Origin: Candidatus Dormiibacterota bacterium
Lineage (GTDB): Bacteria; Chloroflexota; Dormibacteria; Dormibacterales; Dormibacteraceae
Direction: 5' to 3'
Assembly (NCBI GenBank): GCA_003139695.1
Contig: PLJM01000012.1
Location: forward strand, 124,001 to 188,000
DNA: 64,000 nucleotides
Part shown: positions 1-6,989 of the stretch, one piece after another
How positions within the stretch are numbered: the stretch's first letter is position 1
Layout of the letters: each line of letters begins with the position of its first letter
Position numbers and translations under genes: made by a program
The notes under the pieces: generated by a model
The model's database searches: none
What the model saw: the letters and a program-made list of their open reading frames with translations, nothing else
What the model was told of the DNA's origin: nothing

Positions 1-319
1 CCGCCGCTCCGTCGTTACTTATTGGCCCCGCAGCGGTGCTCGCTCCGCCGCCACCGTGAGGGAGTCTGGCCAACGTGAATACGCCCGCCGCCATCAGCAT
101 GATGAGGGCGGCTCCCGCTGCCACGGAAGGCAATCGCGATTCGCGAATGCCCTCGACGAGGCCGGCGAGGCCCTTGCGAACGCGCAGCCAGATTGGCCGG
201 CGCGACTGCATGCGCAGCCACAGCTCCTCCTCGAAATCGGCGCGCGGGCGAGTCGTCTGGAAGGCGTCGTCGAGCTGGCGCTGCAGCGCCTTCAGCTCGA
301 GGTCCTCTTCCTCGCTCAT
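1..319 (-). CDS. Membrane protein, probable anti-sigma partner (partial, runs off the left edge)
   Basis: Only the first ~106 residues are inside the window. The start ATG overlaps the TGA of the upstream ECF sigma gene (ATGA), so the two are translationally coupled. The N-terminal ~60 residues are charged and predicted helical (MSEEEDLELKALQRQLDDAF at the start), followed by one hydrophobic segment around residues 68-86 (AAGAALIMLMAAGVFTLARL) and a Gly/Ala-rich stretch. A cytoplasmic N-terminus, a single membrane span and coupling to a sigma factor are what one expects of an anti-sigma factor. No HxxxCxxC zinc motif is visible in the part seen, so the assignment rests on context and topology. 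Confidence 0.6.
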   Translation of the reverse strand, partial: MSEEEDLELKALQRQLDDAFQTTRPRADFEEELWLRMQSRRPIWLRVRKGLAGLVEGIRESRLPSVAAGAALIMLMAAGVFTLARLPHGGGGASTAAGPISNDGAA

Positions 320-864
320 TCGCCCTCCTGATGTACCGAGTCGCGCAGCGCTTTGAGGCCGCGGTGATAAAGCATCTTCGCAGCGTCCTCTGTGCAGCTC
401 ATGAGAACGCCGACCTCCTCAAAGCTGAGACCGGAGTGACGAAGTGCGATCGAGTCTCTCTGGCGCTCCGGCAAGCGCGCCACGTGCACAAGCAGCGCCT
501 TGTACTGCAGCCGCTCCTCGGCCATGCTCCCGGGGTCGGCCTCGGCGACCGGCTGGCGCTCGATGGTGCGCCTCAAGCGCTCGCGCCGGCCGTGCGCGCG
601 GAAATGGTCGGTGGTCGCATTCCGCGCGATGCGAAAGAGCCACGCCGCGGGGCTTGTGTTGCGCGTTTCGAATCGCCCATACGCCTGGTACGCGTTCATG
701 AACACCTGTGCGGTGATGTCTTCGGCGTCGGCCGCCGTGGCAACCTGGGCGCGAACGTAGGCATAGATGCGACCGAGGTAGTCGCGGTACAGATTTTCAA
801 ATGGTGGCCGATCGGCAAGCACGGCCGGTTCATGGTATTGGCAAGCACTCCTGTTCGGACCCAA
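316..864 (-). CDS. ECF RNA polymerase sigma factor
   Basis: Protein of up to 182 aa in the sigma-70 ECF family. Region 2 is clear (FENLYRDYLGRIYAYVRAQV, then AEDITAQVFMNAY with the DAED-type core-binding motif, and WLFRIARNATTDHFR for -10 recognition). Region 4 follows (LPERQRDSIALRHSGLSFEEVG and a helix-turn-helix ending KMLYHRGLKALR). It directs RNA polymerase to a specialised regulon and is probably controlled by the membrane protein encoded immediately downstream. The start is uncertain: the longest frame uses TTG, while a GTG at about 822, closer to the conserved domain, is also possible. Confidence 0.85.
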   Translation of the reverse strand: MGPNRSACQYHEPAVLADRPPFENLYRDYLGRIYAYVRAQVATAADAEDITAQVFMNAYQAYGRFETRNTSPAAWLFRIARNATTDHFRAHGRRERLRRTIERQPVAEADPGSMAEERLQYKALLVHVARLPERQRDSIALRHSGLSFEEVGVLMSCTEDAAKMLYHRGLKALRDSVHQEGE

Positions 865-898
865 CGCACCTCGGCGGGCCGTAGTAACGCGCTAGGCG

Positions 899-1657
899 TC
901 AGCCAGGAGTAGCCGCCCTGAGTGCTGCCCCGATTTCTACCGGGCGGTTGGTGAAGATCGAGTCAGGCTTGCAAAATCGGCACCACGCAACGGCCGTCTC
1001 GTCATCCACCGGCCAGACGCCGACGGCGCCGCCGGCCGCATGGATCTCTTTGACCAGCTGGGGATCCATGGCGCCCCAGTGCGGCGAGTAAACGTCGGCG
1101 CCGGCCTCGCGCATCATCCGCGCCGGCTCGATCGGCCGCGCTCCCTCGAGCAGGCCCAGCTGGAGCTTGGGCTCCATGCCACGAAGCACTTTGATCGACG
1201 GGTGATAGAAGGACACGACGGCGCACTCCTGCACGGCGCCAAGTTGACGCAGCATCGCCACCAGCTTCTCCTCGAGCCCTGGGTACGGGATGGGGATCTG
1301 TTTGATCTCGATCACGAGGCCGACCTTGCCCAGCGCGAGCTCGATCACCTCTTGCAGCAGGGGCAGGTGCTCGCCCTGGCCGGCGTCGAGGCGACGCAGC
1401 TCCGCGGCCGAGTGGTCTCGCACCAGGCCTTTCCCGTTGGTCGTCCGGTCGAGCGTGTGGTCGTGGATCACGATCAACCGGCTGTCAGCAGAGAGGTGTA
1501 CGTCGCACTCGATGAGATCGCACCCGGCGGCGATGGCTGAGCGGAACGATCGCAGGGTGTTCTCGGGATGTTGGGCAGGGTTGCCGCGATGGCCACCAAT
1601 CAAGGGGCGGCCGTCGTCGTGTGCGGCTTCGTAGCGATCGCGGATCGATTGAGTCAA
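899..1657 (-). CDS. Glycerophosphodiester phosphodiesterase
   Basis: 252-aa GDPD-family TIM barrel. Diagnostic motifs are GHRGNPAQHPENT near residue 22 (catalytic His plus the metal-site Glu), ECDVHLS at about 50, and HDHTLDRTTNGKG at about 66 containing the second catalytic His. No signal peptide is visible, so it should be cytosolic and hydrolyse glycerophosphodiesters released from phospholipids to glycerol-3-phosphate and an alcohol. The start used is TTG with a TAGACT box ten bases upstream. It is divergent from the AAA+ ATPase gene and shares a ~100-bp intergenic region with it. Confidence 0.85.
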   Translation of the reverse strand: MTQSIRDRYEAAHDDGRPLIGGHRGNPAQHPENTLRSFRSAIAAGCDLIECDVHLSADSRLIVIHDHTLDRTTNGKGLVRDHSAAELRRLDAGQGEHLPLLQEVIELALGKVGLVIEIKQIPIPYPGLEEKLVAMLRQLGAVQECAVVSFYHPSIKVLRGMEPKLQLGLLEGARPIEPARMMREAGADVYSPHWGAMDPQLVKEIHAAGGAVGVWPVDDETAVAWCRFCKPDSIFTNRPVEIGAALRAATPG

Positions 1658-1747
1658 GGCGCCGGAAAGTCTAACTGCGCGAGGCTGGCATTCTGGTGAT
1701 TGGGACCGCGCGCACTACCAATATTTCGTTGCCAGACCATCGTTCCC

Positions 1748-1753
1748 TATAGT
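1748..1753 (+). promoter_or_regulatory. Probable -10 box TATAGT of a leaderless promoter
   Basis: TATAGT lies eight bases before the ATG at 1762. With initiation 6-8 nt downstream of a -10 box, the transcript would begin at or next to the start codon. No Shine-Dalgarno sequence is present. The same hexamer at the same distance precedes the genes starting at 26770 and 56420. Confidence 0.5.
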
Positions 1754-1761
1754 GCTAGGAC

Positions 1762-3159
1762 ATGTCCACCAACCCCGCGACCACCATCGGCGAGCTTCGC
1801 GCCAGCGGCCACGTTCGCGAAACCGTGAAGCAGGAGATGCGACGCAACCTGCTCGTGCGACTTCGTTCGGGCGAACCACTCCTTCCCGGCATCGTCGGCT
1901 ACGACGAGACCGTTCTGCCGCAGCTGGCCAACGCGATAATCTCCGGCCACGACGTAATCATCCTCGGCGAACGAGGACAGGCGAAGAGCCGCATCATGCG
2001 CTCGCTCGTTACGCTCCTCGACCCGCAGGTGCCGGCGATCGCAGGATGCGAGATCAACGACCACCCGTACGCGCCGATCTGCCGCCGATGCCTCGACCTC
2101 GTTGCCGAGAACGGCGACAAGGTGAAGGTGACGTGGATCGATCGTGATCTTCGGTACGGCGAGAAGCTCGCGACCCCTGACATCTCCATCGCCGACCTCA
2201 TTGGAGAGGTCGACCCGATCAAGGTGGCAGAAGGTCGCTACCTCGCTGACGAGCTGACCATCCACTACGGCCTTCTGCCGCGCACCAACAGAGGCATCTT
2301 CGGCATCAACGAGCTGCCCGACCTCGCTGAGCGCATCCAGGTTGGACTGCTGAACATCATGGAAGAGAAGGACGTGCAGATACGCGGATATCGAGTGCGC
2401 CTTCCCCTGGATCTATTCGTCATCGCCAGCGCAAACCCCGAGGACTACACATCGCGCGGCCGCATCATCACGCCGTTGAAGGATCGATTTGGGTCGCAGG
2501 TCCGGACTCACTACCCACTGACGACAGGCGAAGAGATGCAGATCATGGAAGCCGAGAGAAATCCAATCCCTGAGGACTTCGAGCTCATCTTCCCGACCTT
2601 TATGAAGGAGATGGTGGCCGAGCTCACGCACCTCGCGCGACGCAGCCCGCACATCTCACAGTCCTCAGGGGTTTCGGTGCGTATGTCGATTGCAAACTTC
2701 GAGAACCTCGCGAGCAACGCGGTGCGCCGCGCCGCACGTTTGGGAGAGTCGCTGGCGGTGCCACGCATCACCGACCTTTCGTTCCTTGCCTCATCAACAG
2801 CCGGCCGCGTGGAGATCGAGGCGCTCGACGAGGGCAAAGAGGAACAGGTGTTGTCGCGATTGGAGCGAGGCGCTATCAGCGCTGTGTTCAGCCGGCATTT
2901 CTCGGCCGGCCAGTTCGACGGCATAGTGGCACGCTTCGAAGAGGGCACGATGCTCGAGGTTGGCGAGGGCATCCCGGCGCGCACGTACACGCGCGCGATC
3001 GGGGAGCTGCCTGAGCTCGCGGGCGCGCTCAAGAAGCTGGGCTTGCCGGATCGCCCTGAGGTGAGGGCTTCGGTGATCGAATTCCTCCTCGAGGGCCTGC
3101 ACCTGAACAAGCGCCTGAACAAGGACGAGGTCGAAGGAAAGGCCGTCTACCGCCGATAA
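1762..3159 (+). CDS. AAA+ ATPase of the magnesium-chelatase ChlI / MoxR type
   Basis: 465 aa. A Walker-A-like loop GERGQAKS is at residues 69-76, with Ala where the consensus has Gly. A Walker-B-equivalent segment GIFGINELPDL has Asn in place of the first acidic residue, followed by the ChlI-like strand and insert (NIMEEKDVQIRGYRVRLPLD, then ASANPEDYTSRGRIITPLKDRFG with sensor 1). This matches the large ChlI/BchI-like branch of AAA+ proteins used as chaperone or insertase motors. In many genomes the next gene encodes a VWA-domain partner; here it is absent, and a repeat element follows directly. Real magnesium chelatase activity is unlikely because no chlorophyll or cobalamin genes are nearby. 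Confidence 0.75.
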   Translation: MSTNPATTIGELRASGHVRETVKQEMRRNLLVRLRSGEPLLPGIVGYDETVLPQLANAIISGHDVIILGERGQAKSRIMRSLVTLLDPQVPAIAGCEINDHPYAPICRRCLDLVAENGDKVKVTWIDRDLRYGEKLATPDISIADLIGEVDPIKVAEGRYLADELTIHYGLLPRTNRGIFGINELPDLAERIQVGLLNIMEEKDVQIRGYRVRLPLDLFVIASANPEDYTSRGRIITPLKDRFGSQVRTHYPLTTGEEMQIMEAERNPIPEDFELIFPTFMKEMVAELTHLARRSPHISQSSGVSVRMSIANFENLASNAVRRAARLGESLAVPRITDLSFLASSTAGRVEIEALDEGKEEQVLSRLERGAISAVFSRHFSAGQFDGIVARFEEGTMLEVGEGIPARTYTRAIGELPELAGALKKLGLPDRPEVRASVIEFLLEGLHLNKRLNKDEVEGKAVYRR

Positions 3160-3160
3160 A

Positions 3161-3280
3161 GGCGTGGGTGAGGCAGGCCTCCCCCACGGAACCCCCACCG
3201 GTTTGCAGCGACGTCTGGAGGTGTTTTGTTCTGGTTTGCTTGGTGACGGCCGGAGTAAATCCGGCCTAGAGCTCCACTCA
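3161..3280 (+). repeat. Dispersed two-hairpin element, copy A
   Basis: Begins two bases after the TAA of the AAA+ gene. The left hairpin is GTGGGTGAG / CTCCCCCAC (3164-3187), the middle carries GTCTGGAGGTG, and the right hairpin is GGCCGGA-gtaaa-TCCGGCC (3248-3266) followed by CTAGAGCTCCACTC. Copies B (8831-8952), C (24557-24729) and D (48863-48983) share the same order of blocks. It lies between convergent genes. No protein-coding frame is conserved between copies. Confidence 0.8.
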
Positions 3281-3287
3281 GTCGGAT

Positions 3288-3482
3288 TTACTTCTGGACT
3301 GAGTAGATCCAGGTGAAGCCGACTACCACAGCCACCACCAGTAAGAGGAACAGCAGCTCGACCCTGACCGCGAGACGAACCAGGCGCCTGGCCTTGCGCG
3401 TCCTCGCGCCGCACAGCTCGCAGTAAGCCGCGCCGGGGACCAGCTCACCTCCGCACCAATCGCACGCGACCTGGACCTGCAC
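3288..3482 (-). CDS. Small zinc-ribbon membrane protein
   Basis: 64 aa. Two CxxC knuckles (CDWCGGEL and CELCGAR, residues 8-25) form a zinc-ribbon-like N-terminal motif. A basic stretch RKARRLVRLAVR follows, then one strong transmembrane helix (VELLFLLLVVAVVVGFTWIY) and a four-residue tail. The start is GTG, with a CATACT box eight bases upstream and no ribosome binding site. Double-CxxC plus one-helix proteins are common and mostly uncharacterised; it may sense or scaffold at the inner face of the membrane. It ends directly beside repeat copy A, convergent with the AAA+ ATPase. Confidence 0.6.
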   Translation of the reverse strand: MQVQVACDWCGGELVPGAAYCELCGARTRKARRLVRLAVRVELLFLLLVVAVVVGFTWIYSVQK

Positions 3483-3653
3483 TGCTTTTCAGTATGGACA
3501 GCACGGCTCACCCGTTGCATGTTGCGTCAGCCACGAAGCGAGTCGCCCGGGAGTCGATCGGCTGCGACGGATCGACCCGTCGAAGCGCGGTGGCTGGCCG
3601 TCCGGTCCGACCTGAAAGTCCATGCCCGGTCATGGTGACCGATGCGCCCTAGG

Positions 3654-3659
3654 TATGGT
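3654..3659 (+). promoter_or_regulatory. Probable -10 box TATGGT, leaderless start of the DinB-like gene
   Basis: TATGGT is seven bases ahead of the ATG at 3667. This spacing favours 3667 as the real start over the upstream in-frame ATGs at 3622 and 3655, the latter of which overlaps the box. Confidence 0.4.
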
Positions 3660-3666
3660 TGCCGTT

Positions 3667-4194
3667 ATGGAGCTCCAGGAGGAGATGACGCCGGCCGATG
3701 CAGTCCTGCTCATGAGCTCAGTCCCTGAGCGCATCAGCGACCTCGTGTTCGGACTCGACGAGACCCGACTTCGATACCGCCACGGTCCAGCCTTTCCCAC
3801 CCTGGGAGGACTGATCTCCCACCTCCTCGAATCTGGCTCAAAGGTGGATGCGCTGCTGCGTCACGCGCACCTGGATGGCCTCGCCAGCGCCGACATCAGA
3901 GCCACCATCGACCCCGGTCCAGATCCGATCCGAGAGCCGCCTGAGGGCGCCCTGCAGGAAACGATCGAGGACTTCGCCAGGGTCCGCCGGAGGACCGTCG
4001 ACCTGCTCCACGGTTGGGGCAAAACCGAGTGGGAGCGGGCCATCGCGGATCCGCGCGGTGGAAGCTTCACGCTGCTCGACATCTGCCGGATGGTCACGAA
4101 ACACGAGATGGCCCATGTCGCGCAGATACGCAACTTGACAGTACTTTTGCCGGAACCGCAAGACCTCGGCCCCCGGCCTCCGCACCATGAGTGA
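3667..4194 (+). CDS. DinB-like four-helix-bundle protein
   Basis: About 175 aa, predicted all-helical. Two histidine elements typical of the DinB/YfiT metal site can be seen: LISHLLESG near residue 44 and HEMAHVAQI near residue 153, the latter matching the HxxxH signature. DinB-like proteins are metal-dependent thiol transferases or have unknown roles in stress. The start is set at 3667 because of a TATGGT box seven bases upstream. The 3' end overlaps the EVE-domain gene by 8 bp, so the two are probably cotranscribed. The substrate cannot be inferred. Confidence 0.65.
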   Translation: MELQEEMTPADAVLLMSSVPERISDLVFGLDETRLRYRHGPAFPTLGGLISHLLESGSKVDALLRHAHLDGLASADIRATIDPGPDPIREPPEGALQETIEDFARVRRRTVDLLHGWGKTEWERAIADPRGGSFTLLDICRMVTKHEMAHVAQIRNLTVLLPEPQDLGPRPPHHE

Positions 4195-4795
4195 CCTGAT
4201 GAGCGACGCGGATCCCGAAGGAAACGCAGTCGCGCCCGACGAGGGAGCAGACAATGCCCCAGGCACCGAGCAGCCGGCCCGGCAGGCTCGCCCCAAGCGC
4301 AAGCGCAAGTCGGGGCGCTCCGAAGGGCGCTCATCGCAGTACTGGATGATCGTCAGCTCGCCCGACAACTTCCGCAAGACGCGCGAGCTCGGCTATACCA
4401 TCCAGGGGCTGAAGAGCCGTCATCGCCGGCGCGTGGAGACCATGCGCGTCGGCGACCGCCTGCTCTACTACATAACCGGACGGATGGCTTTCGCAGCCAC
4501 CGTCACCGTCGCCTCGCCGATGTACGAGGACCACACGCCGATCTGGCGCTCGGCGCGCCGCGACGAAGACTATCCGTGGCGCGTGCATATTCGCCAGGAC
4601 GTCGTCCTCGAAGATGTGGACTGGATTCCCGCCAAGGAGCTCGCGTACCGTCTCGATTACGTCCGCAAATGGCCACCCGAACATTGGACTCTTGCGTTCC
4701 AGGGACATATCCACGCGCTGCCACGCAACGACTTCGCAATAGTGGAGGATGAGATTGCCAGAAGCTCCCGCAAAAGGAGGCCACTCGCCGGGTAG
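4187..4795 (+). CDS. EVE (PUA-like) domain protein
   Basis: 202 aa. The first ~45 residues are low-complexity and basic (PKRKRKSGRSEGRS). An EVE domain then spans ~46-190, with SQYWMIVSSPDNF at its start, MRVGDRLLYYI in the middle and DVVLEDVDWIPAKEL toward the end. EVE domains are PUA-fold modules that bind modified bases in DNA or RNA and recur in defence or RNA-modification settings. Here the neighbours are a DinB-like protein and a membrane protein, which gives no clear pathway. Start ATG at 4187, with a second ATG four codons later. Confidence 0.75.
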   Translation: MSDLMSDADPEGNAVAPDEGADNAPGTEQPARQARPKRKRKSGRSEGRSSQYWMIVSSPDNFRKTRELGYTIQGLKSRHRRRVETMRVGDRLLYYITGRMAFAATVTVASPMYEDHTPIWRSARRDEDYPWRVHIRQDVVLEDVDWIPAKELAYRLDYVRKWPPEHWTLAFQGHIHALPRNDFAIVEDEIARSSRKRRPLAG

Positions 4796-5261
4796 CCTCG
4801 TCCGGGCGATCCGCTGGCTGTATCACTTTCACTTCCAGGACGAGCGCCGCGAGCGGCTGTTCCTAGCCTCGGTCGGCTTCCTGGTCACGTTTGCAGTCGT
4901 GCGGGCGATCACCCACATGATTCGCGCCGGGATTGGTCCGTTTCACAACGTGAGCAGTGGCACCCTTCACATCCACCATCTCGTGTGGGGGATCCTCATC
5001 CTGCTGCTGGTCGGCTATATGTGGCTCATCCAGCCGGGCAGCGATTGGCTCTCGCACGCTACCGCCCTCGCCTTCGGCGTCGGCGCTGCGTTGACCCTCG
5101 ACGAGTTCGCCGTATGGCTGAACCTCTCGGACGTTTACTGGGCGCAACAGGGGCGGGAAAGCATCGACGCGGTCGTGATCTTCGCCAGCCTGTTGACGGT
5201 TGGCTTCTGGGGGTACCCGCTCATGACCGACTTTGCGCGCCTGTTGCGCCCGCGACAGTGA
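4749..5261 (+). CDS. Four-helix integral membrane protein of unknown function
   Basis: 170 aa with hydrophobic segments at about residues 38-58, 74-94, 100-120 and 140-160. Distinctive features are an N-terminal basic/aromatic region (YHFHFQDERRERLF), a histidine-rich stretch at the head of the second helix (GTLHIHHLVWGI) and a conserved-looking TLDEFAVWL. The HIHH and DEF residues could bind a metal, but no named family is recognised with certainty. The gene overlaps the end of the EVE gene by 47 bp in another frame. Confidence 0.6.
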   Translation: MRLPEAPAKGGHSPGSLVRAIRWLYHFHFQDERRERLFLASVGFLVTFAVVRAITHMIRAGIGPFHNVSSGTLHIHHLVWGILILLLVGYMWLIQPGSDWLSHATALAFGVGAALTLDEFAVWLNLSDVYWAQQGRESIDAVVIFASLLTVGFWGYPLMTDFARLLRPRQ

Positions 5262-5324
5262 CGCCCGACGTGTCACAAAGCCGCCCCTCACGGTGCTTGA
5301 TCATTGGTGGGCGCCAACTTTGAG

Positions 5325-5858
5325 ATGGCCTCTAAGGCCGGCACTCGGAATGCAGTGACGTCGAACGAAGACTCGTTCGAAGCGCTGTTTTCAGCCGAGT
5401 ACGGCCGGGTCGCCGGTATTGCCAACCGTGTGCTGGCGGATCCGCACGAGGCTGAAGACGTTGCTCAAGAGGTATTTATCGATTTCAACCGTCTCCATTC
5501 AGCAAGTGCGCCATACGCCGCAGCGTGGCTGTATCGAGCTGCCGCCCACAAAGCACTCAACCGGGTGCGCGGCCGGCGCCGTCGCGAGAAGCGTGAGCTT
5601 TCACAAGCGATGGATGAGGGCGCGCGCACCATGGATCCGCAACACATGCTCGAGGTGAGCGAAGACCGGCGGCACGTCCGACAGGCCCTCGCCCGCCTTG
5701 CGCCCAAGCCCGCGACCGTGCTCGTTCTTCGGGCCAGCGGGCTCAGCTACGCCGAGGTGGCACAGGCGCTCGGAGTCGGCATCGGACAAATCGGAACACT
5801 GTTAAGGCGCGCGGAAGCCGCGCTGCGCAAGGAGGTCATTCGTGGCACATCTCTCTGA
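5325..5858 (+). CDS. ECF RNA polymerase sigma factor
   Basis: About 177 aa from the ATG at 5325; TTG at 5304 or GTG at 5307 would add up to seven residues. Region 2 reads FEALFSAEYGRVAGIANRVL, then HEAEDVAQEVFIDF and AWLYRAAAHKALNRVR. Region 4 has LAPKPATVLVLRASGLSYAEVAQALGV with an HTH ending GTLLRRAEAALRK. The gene for a zinc-type anti-sigma factor overlaps its end by 17 bp and has its ribosome binding site inside this gene, so the pair forms a classic sigma/anti-sigma module. Confidence 0.85.
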   Translation: MASKAGTRNAVTSNEDSFEALFSAEYGRVAGIANRVLADPHEAEDVAQEVFIDFNRLHSASAPYAAAWLYRAAAHKALNRVRGRRRREKRELSQAMDEGARTMDPQHMLEVSEDRRHVRQALARLAPKPATVLVLRASGLSYAEVAQALGVGIGQIGTLLRRAEAALRKEVIRGTSL

Positions 5859-6966
5859 CGGAACCCTTCGCCGCAAGGTCGACGACGCGGATTCATTGAC
5901 CGTGTCGGAGAACCGGCACTACTCGGCGTGCGCCGACTGCCAGTCGCGGTACACAACGCTCGCCGATGACGCGCGGGCTGTCGCCGGCGCGCTGGCAGTA
6001 CCGGACCTCAAGGTCGACGTCGCTTCGGCGTTCAGCCGGGTTCGCTCGGCGCCGGCGGCGCAGCCAAGGTTTGGCATCCGCCTGCCCATCGTGCGCCCGG
6101 CCTCGCGCCCTGTGATGGGCGTGCTGGCTGCGTCATTCGTCGTCCTCGCGCTGGTCGTGACCGCTGTCGCCGCAGGGGGCCTCTTCTTCCAGCCCAAAAC
6201 CGTTCAGGTGGTGCCCGTGAGCGTTGCCGACCTTCAGTCGCTAAACGGTCTTGGCGACTTCGGCACACTGACGTGGACGACCCAGCCCGCGCCACAGCTC
6301 GTAACCAGCGCGGCAGAAGCTGCGAGCGTTTCGGGTCTGCAGGTCCCAGTTGTAACGCTGCCCAGCACCGTTTCCCATAAAGTGACCTATGCCGCAATGC
6401 CTGCCGCGGTCGGCGTGTTCACCTTCGACGCTGCCAAGGCAGCTGCCACCGCAGCCAAGGCCGGCAAGACGCTACCCGCGATGCCTGCGGGCATGGATGG
6501 CTCGAAGCTGACGGTGACAGTTGGACCGGCAGTGGTCGAGATCTTCGGCAACTTGAACATCGGAGCCGGCAACGGCACTGGCACCACAACCGCCGCCACT
6601 CCCGACCCTTCACAGCTGGCACTCCCTCAGCTGGTCGTCGGTGAGTCCAGCGCGCCGGTCGTGACCTCCAGCGGCGTGACCACGCAGCAGCTCGAGAACT
6701 ACCTCCTTTCCTTGCCGGGTGTCTCGGCGAATCTCGCTGCCGCAATCCGCGCCGTCAATGACCCCAGCACCACGCTTCCAATCCCGATCCCCATCGAGTA
6801 CGCGACCTCTTCGTCGGTGACCGTCCAGGGTGTCGGCGGCGTGGCCGTCGGCGACAACACAGGCCTCGGCGCCGGTGTGATCTGGATCAAGGACAGCACC
6901 GTCTATGGCGTTGCAGGCACCCTGAAGCAGGACGTAATCCTGGACATTGCCAACGGTCTCAAATAG
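5842..6966 (+). CDS. Transmembrane anti-sigma factor with zinc-binding N-terminus and large extracytoplasmic domain
   Basis: 374 aa from a GTG preceded by an excellent AAGGAGGT site. Residues His26, Cys30 and Cys33 form the HxxxCxxC signature of zinc-containing anti-sigma factors. One membrane span lies at about 91-114. The ~260-residue outer part is rich in Ala/Gly/Thr/Val and lacks a recognised enzymatic motif; it includes a loop with Gly-Thr repeats near 205-215 and resembles a secreted sensor or adhesin-like domain rather than the short tail of ordinary anti-sigma factors. It should hold the preceding ECF sigma factor inactive until an envelope signal is received. Confidence 0.75.
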   Translation: MAHLSDGTLRRKVDDADSLTVSENRHYSACADCQSRYTTLADDARAVAGALAVPDLKVDVASAFSRVRSAPAAQPRFGIRLPIVRPASRPVMGVLAASFVVLALVVTAVAAGGLFFQPKTVQVVPVSVADLQSLNGLGDFGTLTWTTQPAPQLVTSAAEAASVSGLQVPVVTLPSTVSHKVTYAAMPAAVGVFTFDAAKAAATAAKAGKTLPAMPAGMDGSKLTVTVGPAVVEIFGNLNIGAGNGTGTTTAATPDPSQLALPQLVVGESSAPVVTSSGVTTQQLENYLLSLPGVSANLAAAIRAVNDPSTTLPIPIPIEYATSSSVTVQGVGGVAVGDNTGLGAGVIWIKDSTVYGVAGTLKQDVILDIANGLK

Positions 6967-6989
6967 CCGCTAGGTATAGCCTTGCGCGC

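Noticed and set aside
1762..3159. Magnesium chelatase for chlorophyll or cobaltochelatase for cobalamin synthesis
   Set aside because: There are no ChlD/ChlH or CobN partners or pathway genes in the window, and the Walker motifs are altered, so a general ChlI/MoxR-like ATPase is the safer call.
3161..3280. The two-hairpin elements as ordinary intrinsic terminators
   Set aside because: No T-run follows either hairpin on the sense strand, and the conservation extends over ~120 bp including unpaired blocks, far more than termination needs.
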